This document shows, one piece after another, positions 44,111 through 45,903 of a DNA stretch of 45,903 bases. A model generated the notes under the pieces. The model searched no databases, was not told the DNA's origin, and saw only the letters and a list, made by a program, of their open reading frames with translations. Source of the DNA: an uncultured Rhizobiaceae group bacterium (GTDB lineage: Bacteria; Pseudomonadota; Alphaproteobacteria; Rhizobiales; Rhizobiaceae); contig CALHCF010000016.1 of NCBI GenBank assembly GCA_937930635.1, positions 1-45,903 of the forward strand. Reading direction: 5' to 3'. Every line of letters begins with the position of its first letter. Positions within the stretch are counted from its first letter, which is position 1. The translations under genes and the position numbers were made by a program.

Positions 44111-44209
44111 TTGTGGCTAGTCAGCATAGGCATCAGCCCCCTTCAGGGACATCGAACTATTACAAGACTTCGCTCTGTCGCTCTGCAGAAAATGATATAG
44201 TTTCTTTTA

Positions 44210-44713
44210 ATGACCGCAGCTAATCCCGACCTAGAACGCGCACTCAAACTAAGTGAGATAATTGGGGGTGTCTTTTTGCAGCAGGAGTTTGGTTACTTCG
44301 TTACTGGTCTTCAGGGAAGCGTGAACTATCGAGGGGCACCAGAAGCTCAAGCGGAGGTGCAGAAGCGACTGAACGAACTCGTTAAGCGTATGGCTATTGT
44401 CTATCTGTTCGCCATCTTTGATGACTATTTTACTGGGTCCATGAAGGCGCTAATCGAGCCGGATAACAAAGAACGTCTTCGAGCATTTCGTCATATAAGA
44501 AACAGCGCGGCACACGGGCAGGCTTTCGGACGCGCTCCAGATTGCCTATGGCGTTCTGCATTTGACAACGTCATGGGCTCCGACAATCCGATAAATGGGG
44601 TGACATTTGACAACGATACAATTGATCTGACTGCGTCCGGTGCAGAACTTCAGTGCAGAGATCTCATGGCAAAAATCACCCAACAGGTCTTGCAACCACT
44701 TTACAATCAATAA
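44210..44713 (+). CDS. HEPN-like small protein
   Basis: A 167-residue, mainly helical protein. FRHIRNSAAHG (93-103) contains RNxxAH, that is R-x4-H, the catalytic signature of HEPN-fold ribonucleases (Arg97, His102), preceded by the helix KRMAIVYLFAIFDDYF. HEPN proteins often act as toxins or defence RNases, but many are of unknown role. No antitoxin nucleotidyltransferase (MNT) gene is adjacent within the segment. ATG 44210 is preceded by a TATAGT-like -10 element. The family assignment rests on the motif and helical pattern. Confidence 0.6.
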   Translation: MTAANPDLERALKLSEIIGGVFLQQEFGYFVTGLQGSVNYRGAPEAQAEVQKRLNELVKRMAIVYLFAIFDDYFTGSMKALIEPDNKERLRAFRHIRNSAAHGQAFGRAPDCLWRSAFDNVMGSDNPINGVTFDNDTIDLTASGAELQCRDLMAKITQQVLQPLYNQ

Positions 44714-44721
44714 TTGTCCTA

Positions 44722-44871
44722 TTGCTCACCACCGGATTGATATGGGCAATTCTCATCCCGCTCCTTCCGGTCAAAATTCGGGATGCAAATGTCAAGATAC
44801 TCCTGCGGGTGCTCTGGCAGCTCGCCGTGTTTTTGATTGTTTTTCATCCCTGCAGGCAATCATTCCCCTGA
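44722..44871 (+). other. Short hydrophobic frame upstream of the WD40 fragment
   Basis: From TTG 44722 to a TGA at 44869-44871 the frame encodes two hydrophobic stretches (LLLTTGLIWAILIPLL and VLWQLAVFLIVF). It is in the same frame as the WD40 region at 44929, and no further stop lies between them, so the two may be remains of one gene with a membrane anchor and a propeller. It could equally be chance. Confidence 0.3.
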
Positions 44872-44928
44872 GTTCGCTACGGCGCGGCGCTCAAGGGCCC
44901 TGAGCGCGATGGTGCATCTGCAGCGCTC

Positions 44929-45654
44929 ATGAACGGCCTAACGCACATTAGTGAAAATGGACTGTTTGCAATTGTTGGTGAGTTGGGACAACCAGGCGAG
45001 CGCCCAGCAACTGTTGCAAAATTCGATTTTGATACTCTTAGCTACCAAACGATTGGTCGGCTACCCGAGTTGTTGTCATATATGCCGATTGCAATTCAGG
45101 AAGACACCGAAACCTTGTTTCTCGGCAACGAGAAAGAGATTCAAGTCTGGTCATTGAGCCCATTAAAGGTGGAGAAGAAAATAGCCCTGCCTTCGCACAT
45201 CACCCAACTCAGGATTGATCACGAGCGTGGAAAAATTTTGATGACCACAGACTCTGCCACGCTGCAGGTTCGAGATTTGAAAACACTTAGTCTGGAACGT
45301 GAAATAAAGGTGGAAAATGTTGACGGCCTCGCGCTACAGGAGCTTTCACCCGACTCAGGTCTGGCCGTCATCGTCACAGAAAAGGGAACGGGTCCGGACA
45401 ATGATGATGTTGGTATTCATCTGGTTGATCTACACACCGGCAAGCGAGATCTGGTTTCAAAGATGAAAAACTGGATTGGTGCCGTTGATTTCACGGACGA
45501 CGGAAGTGTGTTTGCTACCGCTGGTGGAAAAACTCACGAAGGCGGTGGAGATAATGCAATCTACGTCTGGAGAACAAAAGATCGAAAGCTCCTCAAGAAG
45601 CTTGAGGGACATACTGAGATTGCCTGTTCGTTGGTTCGAGAAGTGGGTCGATGA
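44929..45654 (+). CDS. WD40/beta-propeller-type protein, probably truncated at both ends
   Basis: A 241-residue product with at least four propeller-like blades: ETLFLGNEKEIQVWSLSPLK, GKILMTTDSATLQVRDLKTL, SGLAVIVTEKG and GSVFATAGGKTHEGG with IYVWRTKDRKLLKKLEGHTE. It ends at LVREVGR, residues encoded by the right copy of the 28-bp repeat, so the normal C-terminus is missing. A stop codon at 44869 cuts off an in-frame hydrophobic segment upstream. I take it as a fragment carried in the inserted segment rather than a working protein, though an ATG is present. Confidence 0.55.
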   Translation: MNGLTHISENGLFAIVGELGQPGERPATVAKFDFDTLSYQTIGRLPELLSYMPIAIQEDTETLFLGNEKEIQVWSLSPLKVEKKIALPSHITQLRIDHERGKILMTTDSATLQVRDLKTLSLEREIKVENVDGLALQELSPDSGLAVIVTEKGTGPDNDDVGIHLVDLHTGKRDLVSKMKNWIGAVDFTDDGSVFATAGGKTHEGGGDNAIYVWRTKDRKLLKKLEGHTEIACSLVREVGR

Positions 45655-45661
45655 GGGTCAC
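45634..45661. repeat. 28-bp direct repeat, right copy
   Basis: Identical over 28 bases to 44028-44055. In minus-strand reading it encodes DPHRPTSR in frame with the recombinase fragment ending here; in plus-strand reading it supplies the stop codon of the WD40 frame. Confidence 0.95.
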
Positions 45662-45903
45662 CACTGAAGACACCCAAGGCAGTTTCCGCTGCAAGGAGCC
45701 AATTTGCTGGTTCTAAATAGACGTTTTTCTCTTTCACCTGCCGGTTCGAGGTGGCCCATTGGGCTATCTGGCGTTTTTCTGCTGGCTTGGCGTTTTGGTA
45801 AAGCCCAGCAACGTTTTTTATCAGTTCGAGAAATTTTCGTAGCTGGGTTGGTTTCTTTGCAATGTCGAGTGCTTCTTGCAGCTGCTCTTCCAATCGAGCG
45901 CGC
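45634..45903 (-). pseudogene. Serine recombinase-like gene, C-terminal region, interrupted and running off the right edge
   Basis: The minus-strand frame is open to the window edge. It encodes RARLEEQLQEALDIAKKP, then FLELIKNVAGLYQNAKPAEK and ATSNRQVKEKNVYLEPANWL, a coiled-coil plus C-terminal pattern like that of large serine recombinases of phages and integrative elements. The native frame ends artificially at 45634, where the inserted segment begins; the missing terminus is at 43919-44055. The catalytic domain would lie to the right of the window. Recombinase identity is inferred from the C-terminal pattern only. Confidence 0.65.

Larger units (their letters stand above)
44056..45661. mobile_element. 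1.6-kb inserted segment bounded by the 28-bp direct repeat
   Basis: Between the repeats lie a hairpin, a HEPN-like gene and a WD40-type reading frame that ends inside the right repeat. Removing this segment with one repeat copy fuses the recombinase fragments at 45634-45903 and 43919-44055 into one open frame. No inverted terminal repeats and no transposase or integrase are present inside it, so the mechanism is unclear: homologous or site-specific recombination at the repeat, or a non-autonomous element. Confidence 0.65.
39941..45903. mobile_element. Putative genomic island next to tRNA-Leu(CAG), right end outside the window
   Basis: Immediately after the tRNA the housekeeping genes stop. 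The following 6 kb holds a conjugation-type ATPase, AT-rich genes of unknown function, a broken serine-recombinase-like gene, a HEPN-like gene and a WD40 fragment. Base composition falls sharply at about 41480-43900. No second copy of the tRNA 3' end was found up to 45903, so the far boundary, if attachment used this tRNA, lies beyond the window. Confidence 0.55.

Noticed and set aside
43804..44133. 109-codon minus-strand frame across the left 28-bp repeat
   Set aside because: It reads the repeat in a different frame from the recombinase and overlaps the nucleotidyltransferase start; the recombinase-terminus frame explains the sequence better.
44056..45633. Insertion sequence with terminal inverted repeats
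   Set aside because: The inner ends of the segment do not match as inverted repeats and no transposase frame is present.
1..45903. CRISPR array
   Set aside because: No series of regularly spaced short repeats is visible; the only notable exact repeats are the 28-bp pair and the 17-bp tandem duplication.

Overview
The window looks like a chromosomal segment of an alphaproteobacterium of the Rhizobiales/Hyphomicrobiales type. The pointers are a circularly permuted two-piece tmRNA gene with the tag ANDNYAEARLAA, an alpha-type SspB, the gene order thyA-folA / hflK-hflC-DUF2065-Do protease / serB-miaA / ilvB-ilvH, and a CoxD/CoxE/XdhC molybdoenzyme maturation set. The species cannot be named from the sequence.

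Layout. 1-1146: tRNA-Leu(GAG) and lipB. 1107-5920 (minus): a tightly overlapping operon for maturing a molybdenum hydroxylase (MoxR-type ATPase, VWA protein, XdhC split into two proteins, molybdopterin-binding protein, MocA-like nucleotidyltransferase), with no structural subunit in view. 6395-9881 (minus): the acetolactate synthase operon, with a promoter, an 18-residue Val/Leu/Ile-rich leader peptide and an attenuator ahead of ilvB, then ilvH and a coupled cysteine-rich lipoprotein. 9918-13209: a diguanylate cyclase, miaA, and the divergent serB and GNAT genes. 13247-18615 (minus): thymidylate/folate genes, the HflKC membrane complex and a Do-type periplasmic protease. 18858-21333: DUF2853 and YHS-domain proteins, the tmRNA gene and its proteolytic adaptor sspB, and a small ribbon-helix-helix protein. 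21330-23047: alanine dehydrogenase with a divergent Lrp-type regulator. 23106-39694: housekeeping and accessory genes (AsmA-like protein, FAD-linked oxidase, hotdog thioesterase, ClC channel, AIM24-like protein, cytochrome P460, UvrD/PcrA helicase, secreted cyclase-family protein, L,D-transpeptidase, NDUFA9-like protein).

From tRNA-Leu(CAG) at 39854-39940 to the right edge the character changes to a genomic island. It holds a conjugation-type ATPase, an AT-rich three-helix membrane protein, an AT-rich nucleotidyltransferase plus small-molecule kinase pair, and a serine-recombinase-like gene cut in two. The two recombinase pieces are separated by about 1.6 kb flanked by an exact 28-bp direct repeat. 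Deleting that segment with one repeat copy restores one open frame. The inserted segment carries a HEPN-like gene and a truncated WD40-repeat protein. This nested insertion, and the unrecognised AT-rich genes beside it, are the parts most likely to hold something new.
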